From assembly GCA_016709225.1 (NCBI GenBank), contig JADJEE010000001.1:1922001-1986000 (forward strand): a stretch of 64,000 bases of DNA. Reading direction: 5' to 3'. The translations under genes and the position numbers were made by a program. The notes below the pieces were generated by a model. It worked only from the letters and a program-made list of their open reading frames with translations. It had not been told where the DNA came from and searched no databases. The stretch comes from Deltaproteobacteria bacterium (GTDB taxonomy: Bacteria; Myxococcota_A; Polyangia; Nannocystales; Nannocystaceae). Shown piece by piece: positions 25,428 to 34,249 of the stretch (position 1 is its first letter; each line of letters starts with the position of its first letter).

Positions 25428-26171
25428 ATGACCGAGTGGTACGCCGACGACGACTTCTGGGCTCGCATCTACCCGGTGCTGTTCTCGCCCGAGCTGTTCG
25501 CGAAGGCGGCCACCGAGATCGACCACGTGATCGCGCTGACCGGGGTGCGACAGGGGCACGCGCTCGATCTCTGCTGCGGACCGGGCCGCCACGCGGTGCC
25601 GCTGGCCCGCCGCGGTTTCGACGTGACCGGCGTCGATCTGAGCAAGTACCTGCTGGGCGAGGCCACACGCCGCGCGAGCGCCGAGGGGGTGCGCGTCGAG
25701 TGGGTCGAGCAGGACATGCGGAGCTTCGCGCGACCGGGTCACTACGACCTGGTGCTCAACCTCTTCACGTCGTTCGGCTACTTCTCGACCGAGGCCGAGG
25801 ACATGCGCGCGCTCAAGAACATGGTCGAGTCGCTCGCCGACGGCGGCACCATCGTGATCGACACCCTCGGCAAGGAGGCACTGGCCGAGCGCCTGCACGC
25901 CGACAGCCCGCCGGTCGAAGAGCGCGACGGCGCGCTGCTCATCCAGCGCGTGAAGGTGGTCGACGACTGGTGCCGCGTGAAGACCGAGTGGATCATCGCG
26001 CAGGGCGACCGGGTGGATCGCGTGCACTTCGAGCACACGCTGTTCTCGGGCAAGGAGCTGCGCGAGCTCATGCACTGGGCGGGGCTCTCCGACGTCGCGC
26101 TGTATGGCGACGTCGACGGGCGACCGTACGGCCCCGGCGCGAGACGGCTGGTGGCCGTGGGTCGACGCTGA
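25428..26171 (+). CDS. Class I SAM-dependent methyltransferase
   Basis: 247 residues. Motif I ALDLCCGPGRHAVPLA, motif II-like GVDLSKYLLGEA, NLFTSFGYFST and FEHTLFSGKELREL match small-molecule methyltransferases near UbiE/Methyltransf_25. Substrate unknown. It follows msrA on the same strand with 29 bases between, including a T run (25404-25411) but no clear hairpin. Start ATG 25428 gives the family N-terminus MTEWYADDDFWARIY. Confidence 0.85.
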   Translation: MTEWYADDDFWARIYPVLFSPELFAKAATEIDHVIALTGVRQGHALDLCCGPGRHAVPLARRGFDVTGVDLSKYLLGEATRRASAEGVRVEWVEQDMRSFARPGHYDLVLNLFTSFGYFSTEAEDMRALKNMVESLADGGTIVIDTLGKEALAERLHADSPPVEERDGALLIQRVKVVDDWCRVKTEWIIAQGDRVDRVHFEHTLFSGKELRELMHWAGLSDVALYGDVDGRPYGPGARRLVAVGRR

Positions 26172-26188
26172 GCCGACCCGCCCGGGCG

Positions 26189-26857
26189 TCAGAACCACCG
26201 CGAGAAGCCCACGAACGCGCCCACGAGGAGCTGGGCGTCGACCAGGGCGTAGCCGGTCTCGAAGCTCTTGCCGTCGCGCGGCCGCAGGTTCCAGCGATAG
26301 TCGCCGACCACCATCAGGTCGAACGCGAGGTCTTCCGTGATGAACGCGTGCGTGCCCAGGCCCAGGCCGACCGACGGCACGAACGATCGCACCGCGGTGG
26401 CACTCCACTCGCCGGCGTCATGGGCGAAGCTGGTGGTGCCGCCCAGGCCCGCGCGCGCGAGCAGGAATGGACGTACCCCACGGACCCGCGCGAACAGCAG
26501 CTCGGCGTAGGGCGAGAAGGATCCGCCGCGGGTCAGCTGCGCACGACCGTCGGGTGCGCGACCGGGGACCATGAAGAGGTCTCCGCGCGCACCCACCACG
26601 AGCCAGTCGCCCAGGCCCCACCCGAGCCCGAAGCCGAAGCCGATGCGCTTGTAGCCGAGCACGCCCGCGCCATCGTGCTGCAGGCGCGCGCCCTGGGGCG
26701 TGCCGCTGACGCGGGCCTGCCAGTACGCACCCTCGAGATCGAAGTGCACGCGCAGGCGCGAGGCGGTGTCGCCCTCGGCGGGCGGCGGCGCGTCCTCGTC
26801 ACGCCACGGCGGGGCCGTAGCGATGAGCGCGAGCGCGAGTACGCCGAGCTGCACCAC
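26189..26857 (-). CDS. Outer-membrane beta-barrel-like protein
   Basis: About 222 residues. After an N-terminal hydrophobic segment (VVQLGVLALALIATA) the protein alternates Gly and aromatic residues with repeated strands (GYKRIGFGFGLGWGLGDWLVVGARGDLFM) and ends in phenylalanine (FSRWF), typical of a small barrel with C-terminal F. No specific family. Start is uncertain; GTG 26857 (or the next codon 26854) gives the signal peptide. Convergent with the methyltransferase. Confidence 0.7.
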   Translation of the reverse strand: MVQLGVLALALIATAPPWRDEDAPPPAEGDTASRLRVHFDLEGAYWQARVSGTPQGARLQHDGAGVLGYKRIGFGFGLGWGLGDWLVVGARGDLFMVPGRAPDGRAQLTRGGSFSPYAELLFARVRGVRPFLLARAGLGGTTSFAHDAGEWSATAVRSFVPSVGLGLGTHAFITEDLAFDLMVVGDYRWNLRPRDGKSFETGYALVDAQLLVGAFVGFSRWF

Positions 26858-27021
26858 GATCCGATGGTGACCCCCGAACCACCCTGCGCGCAAGCCAGAA
26901 GCATCCCCGTCGACGATACGACGCGGCAGGCGTGTGTCAGAAACGGCGGCGTCGGCCACGGGGTGGCGCGGGGTGCCGCGGGGTGATGGGCGCCCCGGCG
27001 GGAGCAGCGGGAGCAGCGGGC

Positions 27022-27606
27022 TCAGCGGAGGCCCGGCGCGACCTCGAATTGACCGCCCGGGTGGCAGCGCTCGTCCTCGTCGCCGCCGGGGATCGGCCCC
27101 GGCCACACGGTCACGAGCGCCCGCACGACGTGCTGCGTACGGCCATGGACCCACTCGTTGCGCTCGGCGACCCACGCGGTCACGGCCTTGCACGCCCGCT
27201 CGGTCAGCTCGCGCGGGTCGTCGGGGTCACCATTGGCGAAGCCGTGGTCGATGTCCCACGCGACCACCATCGGTCGGTTGGGATCGGCGTCGACGTTGGC
27301 GGCCTTGGCGGCGGCATGGGCCGCCTGCACGCGAGCCTCCTCGGCAGCGATCTGATCGCGCAGCGCAGCCAAGCGCGCCTCGTCGAGCGCGTGGGCGAGC
27401 GCCCGCTCGTCGTCGTCGAGGTCCCGCATGCACGTGCGCAGCTCCGCCGCGAGGGCCTCGTCGATGCTCGAGGCGACGCCGACCACCTGCACGAAGCGGG
27501 GACGCTCGCGCAACCACTGCCGCGCGTCCTCGGGCGAGTCGAACTCGCCCACCAGCAACGAGCCATCGTGGAGCTTGCGCAGCCGCAGGGCGATCTTCGT
27601 CGACAT
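27022..27606 (-). CDS. Hypothetical protein, 194 residues
   Basis: Not recognised. Starts MSTKIALRLRKLHDGSLLVGEF; N-terminal small mixed alpha/beta part, then a long charged helical stretch (AAELRTCMRDLDDDERALAHALDEARLAALRDQIAAEEARVQAAHAAA) likely coiled coil, then a Trp/Val-rich part. No signal or membrane segment. It diverges from the Cys-Leu repeat gene at 27690 with 83 bases between, and has the clean TATACT hexamer 7 bases before the ATG. The association with the repeat protein may be meaningful but is not tested. Confidence 0.75.
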   Translation of the reverse strand: MSTKIALRLRKLHDGSLLVGEFDSPEDARQWLRERPRFVQVVGVASSIDEALAAELRTCMRDLDDDERALAHALDEARLAALRDQIAAEEARVQAAHAAAKAANVDADPNRPMVVAWDIDHGFANGDPDDPRELTERACKAVTAWVAERNEWVHGRTQHVVRALVTVWPGPIPGGDEDERCHPGGQFEVAPGLR

Positions 27607-27613
27607 CCTCGCC

Positions 27614-27619
27614 AGTATA
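27614..27619 (-). promoter_or_regulatory. -10 hexamer TATACT
   Basis: Best match to the general consensus among the short-spaced hexamers, 7 bases before ATG 27606 on the minus strand. Confidence 0.5.
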
Positions 27620-27689
27620 GCCGGCAATCACCGCGGCCCTGCGATGCTGGCTTGACGACGCCGCGCCGGGCTTGCGACGCTTGTCCGCG

Positions 27690-28100
27690 ATGGTTCCGGT
27701 GGATGACGGTGACGGTGACGACGACGACGGCGCGGGCGCGGCGGCCCGGCGCGATCGAGAGGCCATCTTGGCGCGACGACAGCGGTTCATCGCGATCGCG
27801 CTGTCGGGGCTCTCGGTCACCGCATGCGGCGGGTCCGAGGGCGGGCCGACGCCGTGCCTCGACGCGCCGGCCCCCACCACGAGCGATGGCTCGACCGGCA
27901 TGCCGGTGCCGTGCCTCGGTGCGGTGAACACCAGCGAGTCGACCGGATCGCCGATGCCGTGCCTGGACGTCGCAGTCGACAGCTCGGGCTCGGATTCCGG
28001 CTCCGGCTCCGGCTCCGGCAGCAGCTCGGGCTCCGGCTCGGGCACCAGCTCGGGCTCAGGCTCCTCGAGCTCAGGCACAGGCTCGGGCAGCGGCGGATGA
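27690..28100 (+). CDS. Second Cys-Leu repeat protein (paralog of 2405-2902)
   Basis: 136 residues. Like the gene at 2405 it has an acidic start (DDGDGDDDD), the core REAILARRQRFIAIALSGL and an early Cys (SVTACGG), then PTPCLDAP, PVPCLGAV and PMPCLDVA. After the repeats it has a Ser/Gly tail (SGSDSGSGSGSGSSSG) built from TCCGGC units. VTAC fits a lipobox, which favours a lipoprotein; the other copy has QAAC, which fits poorly. Its stop overlaps the ATG of the next gene (28097), so the two are translated together. Function unknown. Confidence 0.8.
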   Translation: MVPVDDGDGDDDDGAGAAARRDREAILARRQRFIAIALSGLSVTACGGSEGGPTPCLDAPAPTTSDGSTGMPVPCLGAVNTSESTGSPMPCLDVAVDSSGSDSGSGSGSGSSSGSGSGTSSGSGSSSSGTGSGSGG

Positions 28101-28939
28101 CGCCACCCGTGCGACGACGCGTGGCCGTGCTGCTGCTCGCGGCGGGCTGCCAACCGAGGCCCACCACCACGCCGGCGCCCGCCGTGGCACCGGCGACGGT
28201 GAGCCGCGACGTCGAGCTCCCCGATGCGCAGCTCGTGCTCGCGCAGGCGGTCGAGGCGGCGGGCGGCGCGGCGGCCCACGAGGCGCTGCACAGCTACTAC
28301 CTCGAGTCGCGCATGGACCTGCCGCAGCAGGGCCTGCGCGGCGACACCAAGCTGTGGTGGAAGGACGGCAAGTTCCACCTCGAGGTCGTGATGCAGGGCG
28401 TCGGGCCCAGCTCGATCTGGTACGACGGCACCGCGGTCGTCGCCGAGGATCCCTTCAGCGGTCGTCGCACGCTCGCGGGCAAGGAGGCTCGCCAGGCCCG
28501 CTGGGCCACCAGCATCTCGCTCGCGCACGACTGGGCCGAGTACTTCGCGACCGCTCGCACCATCGCGCGTCACGAGCAGGACGGCCGCAGCTTCCTCGAC
28601 GTCGTGCTCGCCGCCGACGACGGCAGCGAGCTGCTCCTGCGCTTCGACGCCACCACCCACCTGCTGGCCAGCCAGCGCTTCTCCCAGGTCAGCCCGATGG
28701 GCGAGCTCCCGGTCGAGATCGTCGTGCTCGAGTACCGCCCGCTGGGCGCGCTGCAGCACGCCGTGCGCACCAAGACCATCACCTCGGTCGTCACCGCCGA
28801 CAACGAGGTCATCAAGTTCGAGCCCAACGTCGACATCGACGACGCGCAGTTCGCCTTGCCCACCGCACCCGCCGCACCGGCGAGCGATCCTCCACCATCA
28901 CCCGCGCCGCCCCGCGCGCCTGCGAAGCGCCCGGGCTGA
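28097..28939 (+). CDS. Lipoprotein of unknown function, weakly LolA/outer-membrane-lipoprotein-sorting-like
   Basis: 280 residues. MTPPVRRRVAVLLLAAGCQPR is a lipoprotein signal with AAGC. The mature part (AQLVLAQAVEAAGGAAAHEALHSYYLESRMDLPQQGLRGDTKLWWKDGKFHLEVVM) resembles domains of outer-membrane lipoprotein-sorting proteins and DUF4292-type sequences, with a beta-rich body. The tail is Pro/Ala-rich. ATG overlaps the TGA of the Cys-Leu repeat gene; a functional pair is likely. Confidence 0.78.
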   Translation: MTPPVRRRVAVLLLAAGCQPRPTTTPAPAVAPATVSRDVELPDAQLVLAQAVEAAGGAAAHEALHSYYLESRMDLPQQGLRGDTKLWWKDGKFHLEVVMQGVGPSSIWYDGTAVVAEDPFSGRRTLAGKEARQARWATSISLAHDWAEYFATARTIARHEQDGRSFLDVVLAADDGSELLLRFDATTHLLASQRFSQVSPMGELPVEIVVLEYRPLGALQHAVRTKTITSVVTADNEVIKFEPNVDIDDAQFALPTAPAAPASDPPPSPAPPRAPAKRPG

Positions 28940-28946
28940 CCGCCGG

Positions 28947-29378
28947 CTACCGTCGCACCAGCACGCGCTCGACGTCGGCTCGGAAGCCGCGACTGGTCGG
29001 GATCTGCACGCCGTCGCGCAGCGTCACCACGTACTCACCGCCGGGACGGTGCACGACGCGGGCGACCGCGAGCACGTTGACGATGGCGCTCGGCCGCACT
29101 CGCACGAAGCGGCAGGGGTCGAGCTTGGTCTGCATCGCCTTCACGGTGTGGCGCACGAGGTGGACCTTGCGTGCGGTGTAGATCTGCACGTAGTTGCCGG
29201 CGGCCTCGACCCAGTCGATCTCGTCGACGTCGATGCCGAGGGTCCGACCGGTGTCGCGGAACAACAACCGCGAGGGGAAGCCGGCGTCGAGACGCGGCTC
29301 GCGGGCGAGCTCTGGGGTCGACTGGCCGGCCGTGCCCGGCACATGGACGAGGTCGATGGCGGTCTGCACGTCAGGCAC
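28947..29378 (-). CDS. LytTR-family DNA-binding regulator
   Basis: 143 residues. The C-terminal LytTR domain is evident (VDEIDWVEAAGNYVQIYTARKVHLVRHTVKAM and FVRVRPSAIVNVLAVARV, then TLRDGVQIPTSRGFRADVERVL). There is no receiver domain, so it may respond to another partner or act alone. GTG start. Tail to tail with the lipoprotein gene. Confidence 0.87.
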   Translation of the reverse strand: MPDVQTAIDLVHVPGTAGQSTPELAREPRLDAGFPSRLLFRDTGRTLGIDVDEIDWVEAAGNYVQIYTARKVHLVRHTVKAMQTKLDPCRFVRVRPSAIVNVLAVARVVHRPGGEYVVTLRDGVQIPTSRGFRADVERVLVRR

Positions 29379-29408
29379 GAACGGGGGCGGCAGGGGCCGC
29401 TTACACCG

Positions 29409-30662
29409 CTACGCGGGGTCCGACGGGGGTGGATCGGCCCGCTTGGCGAGGTCGGGATTCGGATCGGTGGTCGGATCGTCGTCGCGGGCCGCCGCCTTGC
29501 GCGCCGCCAGCTGCGCATCGTCGGGCAGGCCCTCCTGCTGCAGCAGCGCCGCCAACCCCCGCAGCGGCACGCCCGCTGGCGGTGCAGCCTGCTGGAAGAA
29601 CGCCGAGCTGCGATACCAGCTGAGCCCGCGCATCGCGAAGATCTTCACCACCGCCGCAGCTGGCAGCGCCAGCAACACCCCGAGGAAGTCGAACAGCTCG
29701 CTGCCGATCATCAGCGCCAGCAGCACCCAGATCGGCGACAGCCCGACCTTCTCGCCCAGCACCCGCGGCGTGATCACGAAGCCCTCGAGCAGCTGGATCA
29801 CGCCGTACGCGACGCCGACCCACACCAGCTGCATGGGCCCGTGCCAGTCGATGAGGCTCATCAGGATCGCCAGCCCCAGCGCGGTCGCACCGCCGACGTA
29901 GGGGATGAACGACAGCATGCCCGCGACCACGCCGATGACGATCGCCAGCCGCACGCCGACGAGCGAGTAGGCCACGCCGTAGAGCACGGCGAGGATCAGC
30001 ATCACCGTCAGCTGCCCGCGGACGAACTCGCCCAGCACGGCGTCGACCTCGCCCGCCACGTCGACCACGAACGGCCGCCAGCCCGGCGGCACCAGGTCGC
30101 GGATCGCCGCGATCATGCGATCGAAGTCGTACAGCAGGTAGAACGCGAACACCGGCACGATCACCAGACTCGCGAGCGCGCCGAGCATCGACATCGTGCC
30201 GCCCAGCAGCCACTGCAGCGCCGTGGTCGCGGGCCCGACGGCCTTGTCGGCCACCGCCTTGCCATCGAGCCCGAGCTGCGCGAAGGCCTCGCCGACGCTG
30301 TGCGGCACCGGGATGCCCATCGCATCGAGCTGCGGCTGCAGGCGCGCGATGAGCCGCTGCATCGCACCCGGCAGCTCCGCCGCGAAGCCGGTGACGTCGC
30401 GGGCCACCGCCGGGACCGCCAGCAATCCAAACAGCGCCAGCGCGCCGAGCACGACCGACAGCACGATCACGATGCCGACCGCGCGCGGCAGCCCTCGCCG
30501 CTCGAAGCGATCGACGACCGGATCGAGCATGTACGCGATGAGGAACGCGAAGAACACCGGCGTCAGCACGCCGCGCAGTGCCCACAGCAACAGACCGACC
30601 AGCAGCATCGCCGCCAACGCGACGACCCAACGCGGGAACAGCCGACGGGTCTCGTCGTTCAT
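29409..30662 (-). CDS. AI-2E/PerM-family permease
   Basis: 417 residues, about eight membrane segments. Family features are the hydrophilic loop region between segments, GVLTPVFFAFLIAYMLDPVVDRFERRGLPR, LSFIPYVGGATALGL and LLEGFVITPRVLGEKVGLSPIWVLLAL. Members export or import small molecules; the autoinducer name is historic, so substrate is open. Start at ATG 30662 gives the family N-terminus; the frame is open further upstream. Last gene of a minus-strand group with the glycosyltransferase and lipoprotein upstream. Confidence 0.9.
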   Translation of the reverse strand: MNDETRRLFPRWVVALAAMLLVGLLLWALRGVLTPVFFAFLIAYMLDPVVDRFERRGLPRAVGIVIVLSVVLGALALFGLLAVPAVARDVTGFAAELPGAMQRLIARLQPQLDAMGIPVPHSVGEAFAQLGLDGKAVADKAVGPATTALQWLLGGTMSMLGALASLVIVPVFAFYLLYDFDRMIAAIRDLVPPGWRPFVVDVAGEVDAVLGEFVRGQLTVMLILAVLYGVAYSLVGVRLAIVIGVVAGMLSFIPYVGGATALGLAILMSLIDWHGPMQLVWVGVAYGVIQLLEGFVITPRVLGEKVGLSPIWVLLALMIGSELFDFLGVLLALPAAAVVKIFAMRGLSWYRSSAFFQQAAPPAGVPLRGLAALLQQEGLPDDAQLAARKAAARDDDPTTDPNPDLAKRADPPPSDPA

Positions 30663-30752
30663 GGCCGGCCAGGGTTGTATCACGGCGAGGCGGCGGCCCC
30701 GCGCCAGGTTCACCGCCGCGGGGCCGTGCCTGCGATCGCCGGCATTCCGCCG

Positions 30753-31670
30753 CTACGGCCCGCCGCGGCGGTGCAGTGGTCGCGCGAGCTTGGCGACCGC
30801 GGCCGACAGCTGTCGCCGCGGCAGCGCATCGCCGTAGAACTCGAGCAGCTCGGGGTCGTTGGAGCGACGCCGCCGGCGCAGCGCGCTCTCGAGGTAGCCG
30901 GCCAGCAGCGCCACGCCCTTCAAGTCGCGCTCCTTGGCCGAGACCACCACCGCCTGCATCGCGATCGACAGCGGGTGCGCGCCCACGAACCATGCGCCCT
31001 CGCCGATGCGACGCCAGCCGTCCCACCACCCGCGTCGACTGCCGTCTCCGCGCACCAGCTCGGCGCGCAGATCGTCGTAGACCACCGCGCGCCAGCCCCG
31101 GTTGCGTGCGCGCAGTCCGGTGACGCTGCCCCAGTGTGGCGTCGGGTAGAACGCGGCCTGATCGAGGCACTCGCGTCGCCACAGCCGCAGGCCCGAGCGC
31201 GGCGCACCGCAGGGATGATCGAGCTGGGGTGCGAAGCTGCCGTCGTCGTGCACGATCCCGAGCCGACACGACGCGATGCCGACCGTGCGATCACCGGCAC
31301 AGCGATGCACGAGCTCCGCGAACAGCTGTGGCGGTGGCCGCACGTCGGCGTCGATGTTGGCGACGAAGTCGATGCGCTCGCCCTCGGCCTCGGCGAGCTC
31401 GATCGCGGCGCGGAAGCCCTGCGCCAACACCTCGGCGTAGCGCGCGGCGCCGGTGGTGCCGCGGCGCTGCAATCGGATCACGTCGATCCAACGATCGCGC
31501 GCCGCGAGCCGCTCGAGCAGCGCGGCGGTGTCGTCGCGACTGTCGTCGTCGACGATGACCCAACGACGCGGTCGCAGCTCCTGCGCACGAATCGTGCTGG
31601 CGAGCTCCTCGAGCAGCTCGCCCTCGTCGTGCACCGGCGTGACCAGCACCCAAGACGGCAGGTTCCGCAC
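30753..31670 (-). CDS. Family 2 glycosyltransferase (GT-A fold)
   Basis: 305 residues from a GTG. The nucleotide-sugar domain is clear: TPVHDEGELLEELASTI, WVIVDDDSRDDTAALLE, and the DxD motif NIDADVRPPP. The C-terminal part is mixed helical with KLARPL. The acceptor is unknown; likely a cell-surface polysaccharide or lipid. GTG 31670 is preceded by TAACGT 8 bases upstream. It lies upstream of the AI-2E-type permease on the same strand. Confidence 0.87.
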   Translation of the reverse strand: MRNLPSWVLVTPVHDEGELLEELASTIRAQELRPRRWVIVDDDSRDDTAALLERLAARDRWIDVIRLQRRGTTGAARYAEVLAQGFRAAIELAEAEGERIDFVANIDADVRPPPQLFAELVHRCAGDRTVGIASCRLGIVHDDGSFAPQLDHPCGAPRSGLRLWRRECLDQAAFYPTPHWGSVTGLRARNRGWRAVVYDDLRAELVRGDGSRRGWWDGWRRIGEGAWFVGAHPLSIAMQAVVVSAKERDLKGVALLAGYLESALRRRRRSNDPELLEFYGDALPRRQLSAAVAKLARPLHRRGGP

Positions 31671-31678
31671 GGTCGCCG

Positions 31679-31684
31679 ACGTTA
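31679..31684 (-). promoter_or_regulatory. -10-like hexamer TAACGT for the glycosyltransferase
   Basis: 8 bases before GTG 31670 on the minus strand. Confidence 0.35.
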
Positions 31685-31781
31685 GCAGCAGTTCGGGGCG
31701 GCGGTGCGCAGCGCAGCGCGATGGTGGCGCAGTCGCCACGGCGGCCCGAGCTCGCGGGTGCACGCGCGTGGGTGTCGGGCA

Positions 31782-32420
31782 TCACTCGCGCGGCGCGCCG
31801 TCGGCGGCAGGCGCCGGCACCAACACCCGCACGTCGTCGCGGTGCCATGGCCCGCGCCCTTCCCACTGCCAGCGCTCGCTGCGACCGTCGCCGGCCCGCA
31901 CCTCGAGGTAACCGGGCGTCTTGCGGGGCAGCCGCAGGTTGCCGCGGATGGTGAAGCCGCCCTGGGAATCGGTCGTGGCGCGCCCGAGCGTCTGGATCCA
32001 GACGCCGTGGGCGTCGACCTGCCGCAGCTCGACCTCGACGTCGCGCCGTGGCGCGCCGAGGGCCGCGCCCGCCCGCGGTGCGTCGAGCACCTTGCCGTGG
32101 ACGCGGACCTGGCCGCTGCTGGCATCCGCGTAGGAGCACCGCGTGCGGTCGGTGGTCGGGATCCCGTCGCCCGTGAGATCGATCGCGTCGTCGGGGCAGT
32201 GCTCCGGCGTGCCGACCGCGGGGGTGCGTGCCCAGGTGATGTGGGCAGGTCGGCGCGTCCGCGGGCCGCAGCCACCCGCGATCACGACCACGACCGCCCA
32301 CGCAGCCCACCGACCGCGACCGCGACCGCGCCCGTGCGCGCGCGCCCGCCCCACGCCGCAGTGAACTCCATCCACCGCGATCGCACGTCCTGGCACCGAC
32401 CGCTCGCTCGGCTCACCCAT
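31782..32420 (-). CDS. Putative lipoprotein with carboxypeptidase-regulatory-like domain
   Basis: 212 residues if the ATG at 32420 is used. A hydrophobic stretch WAAWAVVVVIAGGCGPR ends in a Cys lipobox, so an internal GTG at 32375 could be the real start. The mature part has a beta-sandwich phrase (VRVHGKVLDAPRAGAALGAPRRDVEVELRQVDAHGVWIQTLGRATTDSQGGFTIRGNLRL) typical of CarboxypepD_reg-like units. Function unknown. Head-to-head with the Bax-inhibitor-1 gene. Confidence 0.68.
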   Translation of the reverse strand: MGEPSERSVPGRAIAVDGVHCGVGRARAHGRGRGRGRWAAWAVVVVIAGGCGPRTRRPAHITWARTPAVGTPEHCPDDAIDLTGDGIPTTDRTRCSYADASSGQVRVHGKVLDAPRAGAALGAPRRDVEVELRQVDAHGVWIQTLGRATTDSQGGFTIRGNLRLPRKTPGYLEVRAGDGRSERWQWEGRGPWHRDDVRVLVPAPAADGAPRE

Positions 32421-32444
32421 GGTTGATCAACCGCCTCGCCGTGG

Positions 32445-32450
32445 TAACAC
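32445..32450 (+). promoter_or_regulatory. -10-like hexamer TAACAC before the BI-1 gene
   Basis: 7 bases before ATG 32458. Confidence 0.35.
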
Positions 32451-32457
32451 TTGCGGC

Positions 32458-33180
32458 ATGCAGGGTTACCACCAGCAGCCCCAATTCGCCCAGCGTACCT
32501 CGCCCCGCGGTGACCTGCACGAGGGCCTGCAGCGGTTCATGACCGGCGTCTACGGCTGGATGGCCGCGGGCCTGGCCGTCACCGCCGCGATGGTGATGCT
32601 CATCGCCACCAACATCTCGGCGATCCGTCTGCTCTACGGCCCCACCGGGCCGACCGGCCTCTACTACGTCGCGCTCGCGGTGCCGCTCATCATGGCATTC
32701 GTGCTGCCGGCGAAGATCCCCAGCATGTCGCGCGGCATGGCGGTGGCGCTGTTCATGCTCTACGCCGCGGCGATCGGCGTGATGATCAGCTATGTGCCGC
32801 TGGTCTACACCGGCGCCAGCATCCTGGGCGCGTTGGGTGGCACCGTCGGCATCTTCGCCGGCATGGCGGCGCTCGGCTTCGTCACCAAGCGCGACCTCTC
32901 GGGCATGGGCCAGTTCTTCGCGATGGTGCTGATGGGGGCGGTCATCGCCTCGCTCATCAACCTGTTCCTGCACTCGAGCGGGCTCTCCTACGCGATCTCG
33001 ATCGTCGTGGTGGTCGTGTCGGCGGGCCTCACCGCCTACTACAACCAGATGCTGCGCCAGGTCTACAAGATGCACGGCGGCGCTGGGAACCTCGCGATCA
33101 ACGGCGCGCTCGCGCTCTACGTCAACTTCATCAACATGTTCCTGTCGCTGCTGCGCCTGTTCGGCTCGAGCCGCGACTAG
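32458..33180 (+). CDS. Bax inhibitor-1/YccA family membrane protein
   Basis: 240 residues with seven predicted membrane segments. Sequence blocks RFMTGVYGWMAAGLAVTAAMVM, MAVALFMLYAAAIGVMISYVPLVYTGASILGALGGT and AINGALALYVNFINMFLSLLRLFG match the family that modulates membrane stress or acts as a pH-sensitive Ca2+ leak. Monocistronic. A long inverted repeat follows 51 bases after the stop, before nhaR. Confidence 0.92.
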   Translation: MQGYHQQPQFAQRTSPRGDLHEGLQRFMTGVYGWMAAGLAVTAAMVMLIATNISAIRLLYGPTGPTGLYYVALAVPLIMAFVLPAKIPSMSRGMAVALFMLYAAAIGVMISYVPLVYTGASILGALGGTVGIFAGMAALGFVTKRDLSGMGQFFAMVLMGAVIASLINLFLHSSGLSYAISIVVVVVSAGLTAYYNQMLRQVYKMHGGAGNLAINGALALYVNFINMFLSLLRLFGSSRD

Positions 33181-33231
33181 CCCGCGCCTTCGCCCACGCG
33201 ACGAACCCTGTTGGCGTCGCAGTTGGGCGTC

Positions 33232-33264
33232 GCGCCTCCTATCGAGAATCTCGATAGAAGGCGC
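33232..33264 (+). promoter_or_regulatory. 33-base inverted repeat upstream of the LysR/nhaA genes
   Basis: GCGCCTCCTATCGAG, loop AAT, CTCGATAGAAGGCGC: a 15-bp stem with one mismatch. It lies 56 bases before the GTG of the regulator at 33320 and 51 bases after the BI-1 gene. It could be an operator (LysR-type or other) or a terminator hairpin; there is no T run after it, so operator is a little likelier. Confidence 0.6.
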
Positions 33265-33319
33265 GCAAAACATCGATTGGTCGTGCCGGGCGGTGCGGCT
33301 AGCTTTGTCACCGGCGCCC

Positions 33320-34216
33320 GTGACCTGGCTGAACTACCACCACCTGCACTACTTCTGGGCGACGGCGAAGGACGGCACCGTGGGCGGCGCCGCCAAGCGG
33401 CTGCGGCTGTCGCAACCCACCGTCAGTGCGCAGATCCGGGAGCTCGAGCGCGCGCTCGGCGTCACCTTGTTCGACCGGGCGGGACGTCGGCTGCGGCTGA
33501 CCGCAGTGGGGCAGCGGGTGTTCGAGCGGGCCGACGAGATCTTCTCCCTCGGCGATGACATCCTGCGGCTCGTCGGGGATCCGGTGCCGGAGGTGCTGCG
33601 CCTGCTGGTCGGCTGCGCCGACGCACTGCCGAAGCTCGTCGCCTGCCGGCTGCTGCAGCCGGCGCTGGCGGCCCAGCAGGACATGCGCCTCGTCGCCCGG
33701 CAAGGGAGTCTCGCGCACCTGCTCGGCCAGCTCGCGGTGCACGAGCTCGACCTCGTGCTGGCCGACGCCCCGATTCCGCCGGGCCTGCACCTGCGCGCCT
33801 TCAACCACCTGCTGGGCGAGAGCACGGTCGCGTTGTTCGCGACGCCGGACCGCGCCGCGGCGCTGCGGGAGGACTTTCCACGGCGCATCGACGGCGAAGC
33901 GATGCTCTGCCCCGCGGCCGACACGTCGCTGCGCCGCTCGGTCGACGCGTGGCTGGAGGCCAACGGCGTGCGCCCGCGGATCGTCGGCGAGTTCGACGAT
34001 ACCGGGCTCCTCAAGACCTTCGCGCGGGCTGGCTTCGGCGTCTTCGCAGCCCCGACGATCGTCGCCGACGAGCTCGCGCATGCCTACGGCGTGGTGCCGA
34101 TCGGCACCTGCAGCGCCATCCGCGAGCGCTACTACGCGATCACCCTCGAGCAGCGGATCCGCCACCCCGCGGTGTCGGCAATCTCGGGGGCCGCCCGAGC
34201 GCTGCTGGTCGGGTGA
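33320..34216 (+). CDS. nhaR: LysR-family regulator, NhaR type
   Basis: 298 residues. The N-terminal helix-turn-helix (NYHHLHYFWATAKDGTVGGAAKRLRLSQPTVSAQIRELERALGVTLFDRAGRRLRLT) opens with NYHHLHYFW, a wording typical of NhaR. The C-terminal effector domain is complete. NhaR activates nhaA in response to Na+. nhaA starts 33 bases downstream, in agreement. GTG 33320 puts the family signature at the start; a TAGCTT hexamer lies 14 bases upstream and an inverted repeat just beyond. Confidence 0.9.
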   Translation: MTWLNYHHLHYFWATAKDGTVGGAAKRLRLSQPTVSAQIRELERALGVTLFDRAGRRLRLTAVGQRVFERADEIFSLGDDILRLVGDPVPEVLRLLVGCADALPKLVACRLLQPALAAQQDMRLVARQGSLAHLLGQLAVHELDLVLADAPIPPGLHLRAFNHLLGESTVALFATPDRAAALREDFPRRIDGEAMLCPAADTSLRRSVDAWLEANGVRPRIVGEFDDTGLLKTFARAGFGVFAAPTIVADELAHAYGVVPIGTCSAIRERYYAITLEQRIRHPAVSAISGAARALLVG

Positions 34217-34249
34217 CGCGACGCCGCCCTTGCCGAACGGAGCCGAAGC

